Shown here piece by piece: positions 12,156 to 25,055 of a stretch of 64,000 nucleotides of DNA. Position 1 is the first letter of the stretch; every line of letters begins with the position of its first letter. The translations under genes were made by a program, and so were the position numbers. The notes under the pieces were generated by a model. That model saw only the letters and a program-made list of their open reading frames with translations. It searched no databases and was not told where the DNA came from. This DNA comes from Cyathus striatus (taxonomy: Eukaryota; Basidiomycota; Agaricomycetes; Agaricales; Nidulariaceae), in contig JAOVFP010000022.1 of assembly GCA_025738555.1 (NCBI GenBank), positions 186,001 through 250,000 on the forward strand. The letters are read 5' to 3'.

Positions 12156-12328
12156 CTCGGTCTCGGTGCTTCAAATCCTTCGTGGTTCGAACACAGACTC
12201 GGGATCCGCCTTCTACTGTGGATGAAGTAAACGACACACAAGCTCAGTTGTCGTTGATGAGCAAGTATGACTATATTTTTTTGTACATAGACCAATGACA
12301 TGCATCCCTAGTTAAAATTAATGATTAA

Positions 12329-14036
12329 TCAATTCTGGTACCAAAATTCCCCGTCCTCTCTTCGCTGCAACCAATAATAGACATTTCTGTTTCTAACGGC
12401 GAATCTGTATTGCGTAGGATTCAGTGGTCCATATGAAGTGACTTGCTTATCTATTTGTATTTCAATCGGGACAACGCTTTTATGTCCTGGGCTGCACATG
12501 ATCAAGTCTCGATTCAAATCATGTTCGGCTCCGTGGATTGTAAGTACCTGGAGCTTTGGAAGGATGGAAACGATTTCCATTAGATGTTTCTGGAGGGTGA
12601 AATTTAAGGGAAGATATATAAATCATCACATTTAAGTACTTGAAAGAGCGCACCACTGGGTATGACTGGTTATCAGTCATACTATGAATCCTATTGATTA
12701 GGTAAGGAAGCGAATGATAGGAAGTAATCGCGAGGTTCGTAGGGCAATCCACAATGGAAATGGTGAGATATACCAGCTCACGAAGCTGTAACAAGCACTG
12801 GATGGCATGCTCTCCGAAACACCAACTTCCTTCGTAAATAGGCGTAATTGAGAGCTTCTCGAGTGTGTTGGAGTGGGTAGACAGAGCATCGGCATAAAAT
12901 GACAGTGCCGTCCTATCAGATTGACACTTGTCAAACCCTCGAGTACGAAGAATAGCAAGACTCTTCAGTCCAGCGTAAGATTTCAAATACTGTATGAAGC
13001 TGTCGTTCGGCTCGTTTAGCGTAATCTCCTTCAGGTATATCTTCTCGCCTTTCAACGCATCCCAGAAGTAGTCACCGTCCTTCAACCTTTTTCCGATAAT
13101 CGTCGCCAGAGATAGAGATACCAATGATCGAAAATGTGAAATAATGTCCCTCTGATGCGGAATAAAGAAGCCTGAAAGCGTGAGGTGCTTGATTTGTAAC
13201 CTCGATACACTTGAAAATAGAGGTTCCAAAGACTGAGGCTCGCCATATACACTGACATGAAGTTCGAGGTTTCGTAATGATTCTGAAGACTTTTCAATTA
13301 GTTCAGGAATCCCTTGGATTTCTCCACCAGAAGTCGATAAGCCCTCGCAACACTGAATTACAAGCTCGTTGAGGGATGGTAACGTCTGTAAGCATATGTC
13401 CCGGCTGTGGTTTGTGGACTGCTTGTTCAGCTTCAGCGCCTCCAGCGATTTCATGGAAATAATTCCGGCTACCACGCAGTCTCTGCTCCAATCGAGTGAA
13501 TTATTCGAAATGGTCCACCTTAAGCCGAAAATTTGTCATATAAACAGTCGAATATTAAATTATTATGGACTCACGTAACTGACGTCGCATTTTGGAAGCT
13601 GCTTATCACCACAGGTAGCAACTTTTTTACCTTTGTCCGATATTGATTAAATATTTGAAAAACTGAATCCTGTCTAGGAGGACTAAAAGAGTAACCATGG
13701 TCTCGAATGGTGACCGATTTTGCATGAATCACACCAGGATGTTTCCTGTCAGCAATAGCATTTAACAGAGCCAACAGGACATTGCTCTTCTCTTCCTTTA
13801 AACAAATCGTAAGATTAGAAAACATCAGTGGGATTACAGCTTCGTTGAATGATTTGCAAACAAGGCGCAAAACTGGAAGTGATGCAGGTATCTATTGGAT
13901 CATTTGGATGTAAGACCACCATATGTGCTAAAGCCTAAGAAACTAGCTAATTGATAAATATGATTTGACTTGCCAGGTGACATACTATCTCTTGAAAGAG
14001 CTCAGAAGTAAGAAACACTACAGGTACTTGTGACAT
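12329..14036 (-). CDS. F-box domain protein with LRR-like C-terminus
   Basis: Predicted minus-strand exons are 14036-13974, 13891-13575, 13518-12630 and 12589-12329, about 509 residues. The N-terminus (LTSELFQEIVCHL, then LPVLRLVCKSFNEAVIP) is an F-box as found in many Agaricomycete proteins. Residues about 140-500 contain degenerate leucine-rich stretches (SLEALKLN, LRNLELHVS, IKHLTLSG, LQVLTIHG). Such proteins normally dock on Skp1 in an SCF ubiquitin ligase and use the leucine-rich part to choose substrates; the substrate here is unknown. Intron 1 appears to start with GC (GCAAGT), because only that choice restores normal F-box spacing; a GT-AG alternative (13873-13969) would delete five residues of the motif. 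Intron 3 is only 40 bp. Nothing in the frame suggests inactivation. Confidence 0.72.
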
Positions 14037-14570
14037 GAGTAGTGAATGACGATGGGTGAGTGGGAAAGAGGAATAAGTAAACCACTGCTCTGACAGTCGG
14101 GTAGTACGTATCAGACGAAACGATGACAACGGCTGATTAGGTCAGTAGATCACTGCCTCGCGGGCCGCGGCTCGTGGCATAAGGTCTAGGGATTCCGACT
14201 CCCGATTCTAGGCCCCCCAGGTTTCTTTTCACTAGTACCAACTACATACACTAAGACTAAACTGACGAACAAATATTATATACGTTTATTCAGACCTATG
14301 TCAATGCAAGGGAATATATATCCCCGAAACACAACTATGCAAACATTTCGTGTTGTGATATCCCACTGGTAGATTCGTCAGGCAGTGATATATGCGACGT
14401 CAAATATACACTTTCGTCGATGGGGGTCTCTACTTTTAGCTTCTGCATATTAATTACAGTCTTACATACCTTGAAAAAGCGGTGAGTTTAAAGGAATAGA
14501 TTAGGCGAGGCTACGATGACGTACTGCAATAGACATAATCGCAGTAGACCACCTGGTGGCAACATTTCAT

Positions 14571-15701
14571 TTAACTCATTAAAACTCCCGAGATGAAACG
14601 CAACAAGTACACGCACATGAAAGATATATCAATTCTAATAACGGCGGCCATCTTTGAGTAAGGCAGGTTAGCCAAAAATATCCCTTGATAAGGTTGTGAG
14701 AAACTTTTATTATATTTGAAAGAGAACGAAATGCTAACCACAGAATAGAATCCATATCCACGCAGAATCTCTGACGACCAAGGCAATGAGTGGGTGAGAG
14801 CGATTGGGTACTATTTTCCGTTTGCGTATGGTAAGGTAGAGTAGGGTTGATTGAGTCATAATAACCACCAGCCTATAAGGTATAGAGTCGAGGTTAGGAT
14901 TAAGATATGCTTAACGAAACTATGTACATACGTAAATTGAAGTATATGTTTAAAACCTCTATGAGCTCTACATGTTGCATCGAGGTTTAAAACTGGTATA
15001 GAGCGTAATGCAGAAGAAGTGCTTATTGCTCCATCGATAATTAGAAGAATAAAAAGGCTTGCGGCAACTTTTTTGTCTTTTCCATATAGCGCATAAACTA
15101 TGAGCATTTCAGTCAGCAACATTTGGAAGTTCAATCACAGCTTTAGACGTACCCCTTAGCATCATAAGGATGTTGAAAACTACTACAAGACTATAAGAGC
15201 ACCATAAGATAATCGAGAACCACAATATGCACAATGAAGGTTTTATGGGTACTGCGGACAAATAATTAATTGCGAAGTAGACATTAATGCTTAATGTTTA
15301 TAACGGGCGATACATATCACAAGGTAGAAGGGGAGATAAGTTGACGGTGATAGCAATGCCAGGAAGAATGCTTAAGTACTTACCTGTGGTACACAATGGT
15401 GAAGTATCTCACATAAAGATACCCAAGTTTAACTGGATTCATAAACACTGGCGAGGTGCTAGTACCAGCGCCCATCAGATTTTGAATATGTAAATCGTGA
15501 AGGATCAGTACTTCCAGATGCACCTCCATTCATCCCCTATATTAATAATGAAATCCCATATTAATAAAGCAAGAGCTGCACCTAAGTAGATTCGATAATC
15601 GATTATAACCAAACATGTATAATAATAGTAGGAGACATACAGCAGGACTGATTTCGTTCCACGATAGATAGTTGAAGTGTTATGGCACTTTGATCAAACA
15701 T
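14571..15701 (-). CDS. DUF6533-like fungal multi-pass membrane protein
   Basis: Seven predicted minus-strand exons: 15701-15641, 15581-15512, 15458-15384, 15289-15153, 15097-14932, 14872-14739 and 14683-14571. They total 756 nt, 251 residues, with all phases consistent. Introns are 53-59 bp except one of 94 bp. Recognisable pieces in order: AALALLIWDFIINIGDEW, IW..NPVKLGYLYVRYFTIVYH, C.LWFSIILWCSYSLVVVFN, then LMMLRVYALYGKDKKVA, which is the signature of this Agaricomycete family, and later hydrophobic helices including HPLIALVVRDSAWIWILF. Five or more membrane spans are apparent. No biochemical role is established for the family; a membrane receptor-like role is sometimes suggested. The last exon is least certain: its donor is GTTAGC, and reading frame is the main support. 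Confidence 0.65.
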
Positions 15702-17180
15702 GAGGACCCTGTATCCGGGTCCTGAAAGTGATATAGTGCCCAGTGAATTGTATGTTGACCGCACGTCCAGAGAAAGACTTTACTGAAGGTCTTTGAGTCG
15801 GTGAGTGTACGGGATGTTACGGACCCAAGGGAAGGGGAATGAGGATGGTGGGTTCCACGGTACATTTTCCCAGGCATCAGCGAACTTTATGAAACAATTT
15901 CCCCGCCATCATCATAGTTGATCTCAAAATAGTATGTGCTAACCATACTGGACAAGAACGCGGATAGACGCGGATATGAGATATTTATGTGGAGCCACTT
16001 AAGGGGTAAGATAGATAGAATGATTCAAAGATGGCGCGAAACCTGTCCGACAGATATTACTTACCAAGCTGATGATTGTCAATATCCCTAACGCAGTGAC
16101 CGCATAATGGGGGATCAGTTTCGGGAATCCTCTGAACTACACTGAGGATATAAAGGCTAGTACAACTGAAGTACATGGGTCACTATATGAATACTTGCGG
16201 TGCTTCCTGCTCTGTAGGGTTGCCGTTTAGGCTCTGTCGAGACATGGGTGTGTGAGGACCACGTAGCAAATCATTGCGACATCTGTATGGGCCTACAAAT
16301 TTTGACGTTGCCCTGTATTTTTACATTGCCCTGTATTTTGACGTTTCCCGCCGATGTTGTCATTCCGAGAATTGACGTTGCCCCATATATATGTTTGTCA
16401 TCTATGCACAACATTTATACCACTACTATTTAGACTTTAGCCAGCTAGTAGATAGTTTTGTAAATATATGATATATATTAATAGACAGTAGAGATTGGTA
16501 GAGATACATGTGCTCTACTCATTTTTATACAAGTTGAAGGATTTTGACGTTGCCTGAAGTTGCCGTTTGAAAATTGACGTTGCTTGCGTTGCCAGACGTT
16601 ACCGGATTGAATAAAGAAATAAGGCCGGCAAGCGGCACAGCCCACTACCGTACACCACAGTGCACATACTTTTTCATTCCAGGTATAGTTTTAAATTCTC
16701 ACATGGGTGATGAACTGGTTTATTTTGATTGTATGCATGGACTCAGTTAGAATACATGGGCTGCTTTTGGACTTTTGCTAGAGATAGAATAGACGTCTGC
16801 CACAAACAACAAACAACAAACCACGTCGCGCATGGGCATTGTGACTCTACTTCCCAGCGGCTTTCACCGTTCAGCTTCTAGGCTGCTTTTTTGCTATTCA
16901 TATGAAGATTCATTTTTTTAGATGGCTACTGCACTCTCTACCATATCTTGCACCACGAACTTAAAAGTCTGCTTCGACTCTCGACTCATCCCTTTGCCCC
17001 TACTAACTTCTTTTCACTGTAGAGTTTAGAACATCTCAGATACGTCGGAACAAATCTACTTGTTCTCCGTCGTCGACATAGAGCAACTCTGACATGTCAA
17101 TGTCAATGGCTTTGGATACACCGATGTGCTCTGTCTCTGTGGTCTCGAGCACCTTCGCAGCTACCCGATAGAAATGAACA
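15702..17180. other. Intergenic DNA with two short repeat types
   Basis: No gene recognised. It contains a cluster of TTGACGTTGCC-type words (about 16296-16600) and one copy of a dispersed 40-bp word (16611-16650, ATAAAGAAATAAGGCCGGCA then AGCGGC and GCCCACTACC). ORFs are short and unconvincing. Confidence 0.5.
16290..16605 (+). repeat. Cluster of TTGACGTTGCC-like words
   Basis: At least six words of the form TTTTGACGTTGCC, ACGTTTCCC, AAGTTGCCG or GCGTTGCCAGACGTTACC occur between 16296 and 16605, all in the same orientation, in two clumps. Clustered subterminal words of this kind are typical of hAT-type element ends, but I could not pair them with a TIR or target duplication. Confidence 0.4.
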
Positions 17181-17199
17181 ATGGGATAGATGATATACA

Positions 17200-20100
17200 A
17201 GGGATTACGAGTGAGATGTAAGCATGAAGTATACTGGTTAACTATTCGTTACTTGTATTTTGCGCTATTCGTTTTGTGTTTGCGCTGCTTACTGCTCGTG
17301 TTATTCTGTTCCTCGTTCATTACTGCTGTGTCCTGTCGTAACACTTCACAGCTTTCTCCCTTCCCCGACTTGAAGTTCCGCAATCCTGTCTCGCGGCACC
17401 ATACTACGGCCTATGTAGTTTCTTCCCGTTTCTTTCAACATTGGCTGTGGTGTTTCCTACTCCTCCCCTGCTCGCGCCATTTACATTCTTTCCTTCGAGT
17501 GTACACCGTAGTACGTGGTACCATAAGTCTGCACATGCTCTCGTAATTCTCCCTCAGTGCCTCCGTTGACCGTTCCACATCGTCCATAGACGTTTCAGAT
17601 GACAGTCTCACATTTATTCACTCGTTTCGTCTGGCATGGACGTTGCTTCCGTTTTTTGGCTTTTCCATTCCTCCTCTCCGCTCTATCGCTTCAGTTCACT
17701 TCTCATTTCCTCTGCCCAGTGTTACCATCGATGTTGTTCTGGATTGCACATCATCCAGTTTGTGTTTCAACCCTGTGGCGTTTCCCCCGCCCCGTCCCGG
17801 GTAACACTTCATGTGGTAATGCTTCATGTATAGCCTTCGGGATTTACTTTCGCTCTCTGTTCCTGCCTTTCCGTATCTTCTGTGTCTGTGGTATGTGCAA
17901 CCTACGCAAGCTATCTCGTTCAAGTTGTGAATTTCTTTCACGTCCTTTATGAGAGGTTGTAACAATTGTTCTGACAATATACCGAGATAGTTAGTACAGG
18001 CCCTGAGTTCAATCACCGGTGTACTTATAAGTACCTGCTTGTGCCAATTATTCACTTTCACCCGTCAATCGAGTACCAACCAGCGAAGTAAGCTGCAGTG
18101 CAATTAATTTGAGCTCAATAAGAAGGGCGTAACAATTTGGTAGCAATGCTAACTTGGCAGCTACTAACGTTGGTGACTGAGCATCTCAAGAGCGTCTTGA
18201 GAGCGTCTGACTCGGCGATAACTCGGAGTGCGGTTCGGTAACTTCTTCGGTTCGCCTTCTGGACCTACTTACCCTCCTCCTCTTCCTCCTCCTGCTCCTC
18301 CTTGAAGTGGTGCCATCGAAGCTCAAAAAAAAGCAACAATCGCTAGCAATGCTAACTTGGCAGCTACCAACGTTGGTGACTGAGCGTCTCAAGAGCGTCT
18401 TGAGAGCGTCTGACTCGGCGATAGCTTGGAGTGTGGCTCGGTTCAATCCGAATGGATTTTACGTCAGCTTGTGATGCGCTCGGACCTACCCAACTTCGGT
18501 TCGCCTTCTGGACTTGCTTACTTTCCTCCCCCTCCCATATACAAGGTATGTCCCCGTTGTCTCTCTTGTCTCCCTGCTCCTGTCAAGTAACTTACACACA
18601 TCGACAGATTCAACAAGAGCATTGTCGCTCCGTGCTCTTTCGCTACCCACGTAGCGAGTCATTCCGTCCTGGCCTTCTCTCAGTATGGCTGAAGAAAGCA
18701 CGCGTCGATACAACTAGAGTAGGAACACAACGTTGCGCCACGAGTTACTCGATGAAGCTGTCGTAGCTTCCGTAGGCTACATTCACCCATCCGGTGGAGG
18801 CCTTGCGGACATGCTTATGAGACTGCTAGCCGTTCTTTTCCGTCAGTGTACTCGTTCATTTAATGTGTAATGAATACAATGCCTCCCCTCTTCCCCTCGT
18901 TCTATTCATCGTTTTGCCTTGCCTCCTGCTGTTCGTCTTCCATTTTCATTCCTTCTTCGTCACCATGTTCCACTCTTCCTCGTTGTCTGCTCCCTAGATC
19001 CTGCTTCCCTCTTCCTGCCTCCCTCCAGCGTTCTTCCCTCTCCTTCTCCTCTGTGATCATTCCCGCTCTCTTTCCCCGCTCTCTTTCCCTGCTCTCTTTC
19101 CCATACCTTCATTCACCCCTCTTTCATACATTCCACGTTCTTCATGTCACCTACGTTTCCTTCTTCATTATGTTCTTCGCTCTCCCTGCCACTTACTTCA
19201 TCATACTGACTCAACCCAGTAGCCGGCGCCCATCAAGTCGCAACAAGCATCTCCGTCTCCAGGTAAAATGACAAGCGCGTATTCGTAATGAGTACACGTA
19301 CCGGTTCTGGGATGGGAATGACTGCCGTACTTGTTAGCGGGTAGTAAGATGCATAGAATTGTTGGCTAGGTGGTGCTCAAGCGGGCCAAACGATATCGGG
19401 TCGGGGATATTTTAATCGGTACTGGTGAGCTGATTTCATTCTCGATTCATGTATTACTGTTCTTGTTGCCTTCAATTTCTGTTCTTCCGTTCTATGCCGC
19501 TGTTTATTCCTCCCCTTCTCTTTTCTGATTTATCGGTCTCCACCCTGTTTCCTTGCTCTTTCCTCTTGTCATTTAGGTAGTCTCACCGTGTACCTTGGCC
19601 AAGCGTACTCTTCGTGCTAGCACCTTTCCCTCCATATACCTTGTGTTTCTTCTGCCTTTTCCCCCTTCTTTTTGCTTAGTTCTATGTTATGTCCCCTTCT
19701 CATGTCTGCTTGGCATATATCCCACGGTCACCCGTGGTCCCCTCATCTTCATCATGACATTCTAGAAGAGTTACCTTTGGCTTCTACTTTACTGACGTTA
19801 CGCATAGCCCTTTCCTTTATTTTCTGGAGGTTAACGTCGTCCTTCCTCATGTTCTCCTTGGATACGCTCAGAATGAGTGTAGATTTCGATTTTTCTACAT
19901 TTTTCCTCCATGTGCCATTCCTATTACATTTTGTTCCTCCTCGCTATTAGCCTTCCGCGTTTACCTTTCCAATGATCGTCTTTGTGGACTCTCCGAGGGC
20001 TAGAGCCTTGTATGCATACTTATGTCGTGTTGGACGTCTGTCCTTCTGAACATTTTATACTTCAGATGATGGTCCATACATTACGCCAGGTAAACAGTGG

Positions 20101-20200
20101 TGTAATGAATTTTGTGGAAGTGCTCGAACGTCGGGTAATAATAATAATGAAGGCAATGAGTGTAACAATACAACTATTAGCACACTGAGAGAAATAATAT
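17200..20200 (+). repeat. Degraded dispersed module, copy B (with thiolase 3' remnant)
   Basis: A pyrimidine-rich copy of the repeated module. It contains a local tandem duplication of about 200 bp (about 18143-18256 and 18345-18510), both copies with CTCAAGAGCGTCTTGAG, a near palindrome. A thiolase C-terminal remnant sits at about 19218-19330 (GCCGGCGCCCATCAAGTCGC; compare GARQVATGLS in copy C). The downstream part through about 20190 parallels 31.7-32.44 kb, ending in GTAATGAATTTTGT and ACAACTATTAG. Ser/Phe-rich ORFs such as 18870-19271 are composition artefacts. Confidence 0.6.
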
Positions 20201-22440
20201 GTGAGTAACAATGGGATGTCGGAAAAATCGAAATTAGCATATCTATTCAGATAGCGTCATGTCAGGCCAGTCCATGGGGGGGTTACATGGTTTTAGAAAT
20301 CACCCAAAAAATATTTTACGAAGTATCAGTTGAATATAAGTCTGATCATCATGCGAAGCATTATCAGCGGTGTAAAAGCAAGATAGCTCTGAAAATAATT
20401 ATATGGGTTTAGAAATCACCCAAAAAATACTTTCAGTATGATACAGGTGATCACATCCTTACCCATGCTGATAAGTAATTATATCCTGGGCAATTTTTTC
20501 TAAAGCTTAATACCGATTGTTTTTAATTGCATGCATAAAATATGTTGATAATTAACTTGTTACAACGGCGGACAATAGAAGTTACAATTCAACAATTTAT
20601 TGTCATAACAAACACTCTAGTAAGTTACTTAACTGGTAGTACTACTGCCTACTAAGAATAATGTAGCTACTAATGCATCCCACAAATGTAATACTGTGCT
20701 ATGAAAAAGGTTAGAGATGTAGGTAAGTAGCATGAAGAAAAACTTGAAGTAGGCAAGCAAAGCACTCAACATACCACAAGCCTACCGTTCGAAGTTTGAG
20801 CTCGGGGTGGTCACTGGTGAGTGTATCATACATCCGAGGAAATGCTGGCCTTTTATGCAATTGTGCTCAGTGGCGCGGTGGAGACACTGATGCAATACTG
20901 ACATTGTAAACTCCAAACCTTGGAGTCGAGCCGGCCCGAGTGCTAAAGCTCCATAGGCATTTGTTGCATGAAGTATTTCACAAAAATGGACTATTGTTTT
21001 CATCATGTACACAACATGTACATACACATTTTCTCCATATACAGCATAGCTAATAGAGTATCATAGTGTTTGACTACTACGGTCTACTTGCACATCTTGC
21101 TTTGTCAATTATCAGTAGCACGACCTTAAAGTAAGGGATTTAGCTGAGATATTGATGCACCGAATTTGTGATTTGTATTTAAATAAGACTAATATATTAT
21201 GTAATACTCAAATAATCATCGCAAACCACAGGCTTTAAGTTCAAGGGAGAGATAACACAGATACTGTATAAACTAGTATAAAGGAAGTAAACTATAGATT
21301 TCAAAACCTTTCTAATATGAAATTACTCGGTTCAGGTACTGTTCAGATTCGTTTCTATTCCAATTTATTACACTCCTAGAGTGGAAGAAGCCTAGGATTT
21401 CTCCTGGGATTGCTTGCCTTTCCTCCTCATCCCTGTCCTTATATATCTTTTTACAAATAAAACTGTACAGTACCTATATATGGAAAGGAACTACTCTAGA
21501 CTACTTTATATGATGACATAATGATATTTCTAACATATTGACCACGCGGGAGCAACCATACATGTGGAATTCCATGTGGTAGATTAAAACAGCGGGATAT
21601 TCTCGGAGTACCAAGGACAAAGTCAAATGACTTGCTCCGGTCTATGCGTAACTGCAATAACCGGTTCGGAGATAACGGTTCTAACGCCTTGCGTTTGATC
21701 ACGTGACAGGAACGCGTTCCGCGTTCCTTAGCTAAGCTTCAATCAAGTACTGGGTGCATGTACATAGTCTTTTGGACTCTAGTAATTAGATAACACACAT
21801 CTGGTTGTATTTCCTTTAGTATATATCAATTAGATATTTCTGCTGGCAGTGCAGGACTCAACCCCAGCTCTCAGATGTCCCATTCCCTCAGTAATGTATT
21901 CAAAATAGAACACTTTGATTGGCAACTCAGGACTCGCCCCAACCCTTGTACTTGTGATGTGCTTTACTAATACTGAGTTCTAATATTATATGACAAATAA
22001 AGAGATTTAACCATTAAATATTTTAAGGCGTATCAATATAACATGCAGAGACCATTGGTGTACATGTAGCCAGTTATGATGCTATAGATCTTGATAAGTT
22101 TACTGGGAAAAACTTATAAGTACTTGAATGTACTGAAGTCGCATCGTACATTACATGGTAAGTACACTGATATGGTCCACCATGAGGGCTTACCAGCACT
22201 TTCCAGAGGTTTTAGAACATTATATGCCTCCCCACGAAGGCTTATCACTAGTTATGGCATGTTATATGATTTCACACTTAAAATTATCAGGAGTTACAAT
22301 GTATTATATGCTATGGTATGTTACACAGCCATGAGATATAAGTCCTGACCTTATGTTTCAGTCCATATACGAGCTGACAAGGGTGCTGATATGGATATCT
22401 ACGGAACATGATCGGGACTTATAAATCCATCAGAAGCGCA
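20201..22440. other. Intergenic AT-rich DNA
   Basis: No gene recognised. A 28-bp word (TTTAGAAATCACCCAAAAAAT core) occurs twice in the same orientation at about 20290 and 20405. The rest has only short ORFs on both strands. Confidence 0.5.
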
Positions 22441-22449
22441 ACCACCTTA

Positions 22450-22735
22450 TAAGGCGGTTTCGATTTTTCCGACAGAACGTATGAAGAGGAAGGTTTGAGG
22501 GGAACGAAGGAGGTAAACGAAGAGGACGATTGATAAAAAGAAATGGGAAGAATACAGATGTAGCAGTGAAATATAGGTAAGGAAGCGAAAGAGACAAAGG
22601 GAAGGAAGGAGAAAATGTGAACAGACCCAAAGAAATAAGAAACAGAACAAATGTCAGAAGGAAACACTTAGTACACCCTAACGAATGTGCCATAGCAGTC
22701 GCACCCCCAGTCCGATAGAGGATGTGCATGGGATG
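22450..22735 (+). repeat. Fragment of the purine-rich module also at 32.5 and 53.4 kb
   Basis: Shares GGGGAACG, GGAAGCGAAAGAGA.AAAGG, CACTTAGTACACCC.AACGAATG with 32515-32665 and 53355-53530 in the same order. Its minus-strand reading in the better copies includes YGGDFGQHRLVFE and TLEAFVGCSK, which may be exons of an unidentified gene carried by the repeat. Here it is too decayed to read. Confidence 0.5.
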
Positions 22736-22771
22736 TCGTTAGTAAAAGAAAAGGCGGTTCATAACCACCAG

Positions 22772-23731
22772 TGGCTTCGATTCTGATTGATCCCTGTCGG
22801 TAAGCACCGGGGCTGCGAAATGCTTCGTCACCGAGAGGGTGATTGATTGCAAATGTGTTATATTATTGGAATCAATTACTTACTGTTGTAGTAGTTTGAA
22901 ATCATTCCTTGTATTTAGAAGTGTAGTAAATGAAATCAATGCTAATAAGCACGAAATCAATGAGAAACGGAATCAATAGTATAGTGAAATCGATGCTAGC
23001 AGGTATGAAATCAATAAAAGCGAAATTTATTAAAAATTGAATAGATTACTTTAAAGTTATGGTCCCCAGCTGCGAGGGTAACATAGCAGTAGTGTAGTTA
23101 ACAGTGTGCACATAGCCATTGCACTACTTTGTCTTTTAAAACTGCTGAACTTCGTGTTACTTAACCTATACCTCGCTATCATTTTTGTTACTTGGGTTAA
23201 AATATTCTTGATAATTCCTAAATAAAATGAAATTAATAGCATGATCTAATAAGTAAATTAAATGAACCTCAAGCTGCAGTAGGTAATGGTGCAAGTGTGG
23301 ATAAAGTTATATAGAGGGAGTTCAAATTTTCACGAAGTCCCCAAAAATGATAGCGAGCTATAGGTTACGTAGCAGGAAATGCAATGGCTATGTGCACACG
23401 GTTAACTACACTACTGCTATGTTACTCTCGCAGTTGGGGACCATAACTTTAAAGTAACCCATTCAATTTTTAATAGATTTCACTTTTATTGATTTCATAC
23501 CTGCTAGCATCGATTTCACTATACTATTGATTCCGTTTCTCATTGATTTCGTGCTTATTAGCATTGATTTCATTTACTACACTTCTAAATACAAGGAATG
23601 ATTTCAAACTACTACAACAGTAAGTAATTGATTCCAATAATATAACACATTTGCAATCAATCACCCTCTCGGTGACGAAGCATTTCGCAGCCCCGGTGCT
23701 TACCGACAGGGATCAGTCAGAACCGAAGCCA
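22772..23731. mobile_element. 960-bp foldback element (long inverted repeat)
   Basis: The left arm (22772 to about 23190) and right arm (about 23343 to 23731) are inverted copies of each other with few mismatches. The tips are TGGCTTCGATTCTGATTGATC and the complement of TGGCTTCGGTTCTGACTGATC. The loop between arms is about 150 bp. Matching landmarks: CACCGGGGCTGCGAAATGC, GTTATGGTCCCCAGCTGCGAG and CTCGCTATCATTTTT. No target-site duplication is obvious and there is no ORF of note. If transcribed it would form a long hairpin RNA. Confidence 0.8.
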
Positions 23732-23734
23732 TGA

Positions 23735-25055
23735 CTCATGAATGTGACCATTACTAAATCCCGATCTCCTACTGTAGTTATAGATTTTGATATAACGATA
23801 CATACCGTACTTTACAGTGATTCATACATCAGATCCTGTCTGTAACTACAGGTGTTGATATATAAAACATGCCGTATCTAGTGTTATTTCAAAAAAAGTC
23901 ATGAAGGCAGGCGCAGAACGACCTTGTGAGGTAGATGGACCTGCGCTGGTGCTTACTCAACTGCTATTCTAAACCTTCTACTATCGATTTATCTCACTCA
24001 AGTTATTCACAACATGGATCGCTAGCTACAACTGCACGATATTACCAAAGAGCGATGCTAGATACTAGATAGCTGAAGGAAGAGGCAGTGCTTCGCGTTT
24101 TGTTCTTATCATACCATAAGGTCCATTTCCCCCCTTCCCTCCTTACCATATTATCCTCTCCAACGGGAGTGCGCATGTCGGTTAAGATATGCAAAAGCCA
24201 GGGAGTTGTGAGAGATATCGCCTACCGCAACGTACTCATCCACTATGTTCTCAGAGTCAAGAACCTTTGCAGCACGCAAGATGGCTCTCCATGAGAATGA
24301 CTGGTGGAGTTGAGCATTTCTACGATTATTATGCAATTCTGGAAGTCGATGGCAGCCGCGTGAAGTTACAAGTGAGTTTCCGGCGGCGCACATCATGGTG
24401 AACTGTGTTTCTATTCGTCATTCACGTGAACGTGACCAACTGTCTGTTAAAAATACCTTTATATAAATAGGTATGTACATACCTTCATCATTCAGTGCTC
24501 TATCGATATCGTGAGCCAGTTCCCTTTTATCCCATACGTCTTCCTGCTCAAGTCTGACTCTTTCTTCATCTCCAATTTTTTTTTGTCTCTTGTCTGTCTT
24601 TAAACATCATATCAGCCCCCAATAATTAGCCCACTCGGCATAGATGAACAACATTAAGGAGTGTAGGTATTAGAGTGGCAATTATTGTTATAAACTGAAT
24701 GATTGTATATAAAGACAGTGAGAAGAGGATAGATTGTTAGCATGCATGAGGTCATGTGTAGGTCTTCGATTCCCAATCCTTCTCAGAATTCGAAGATAAC
24801 AGTTTGATATCTTATGGCATCTGCTTCGCAGAACTGCCACATGTTCACTCTATATCTGTGTACAATCGTAAATTTTCACAATTCACTATTCTCTGATGCG
24901 GATTTAACATTATGAACATGTTCCTTTCATATATATATGCAAAATAATGTCACTCATGGACATTCTACCCCTCTTCCTCGTGTTCATCCGCAAACTGTGT
25001 CCCCCCCAAAACATCGCCGAAAATCTCATCTTTAAACCCATTAGCATACGCTACG
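23735..25055. other. Intergenic DNA upstream of the disrupted NACHT gene
   Basis: No supported gene. ORFs of 60-80 codons around 24088-24400 lie on both strands and resemble nothing I recognise. Confidence 0.45.

Noticed and set aside
15252..15383. Apparent frameshift in the membrane-protein gene when the CCGCAG acceptor is used
   Set aside because: Using the acceptor ATTAAG at 15290-15291 adds 38 nt of exon and restores an open frame through to the LRVYALYG signature, so no frameshift is needed.
18870..19271. 133-codon Ser/Phe-rich plus-strand ORF
   Set aside because: It lies in the pyrimidine-rich part of repeat copy B and aligns with non-coding sequence of copy C; composition explains it.
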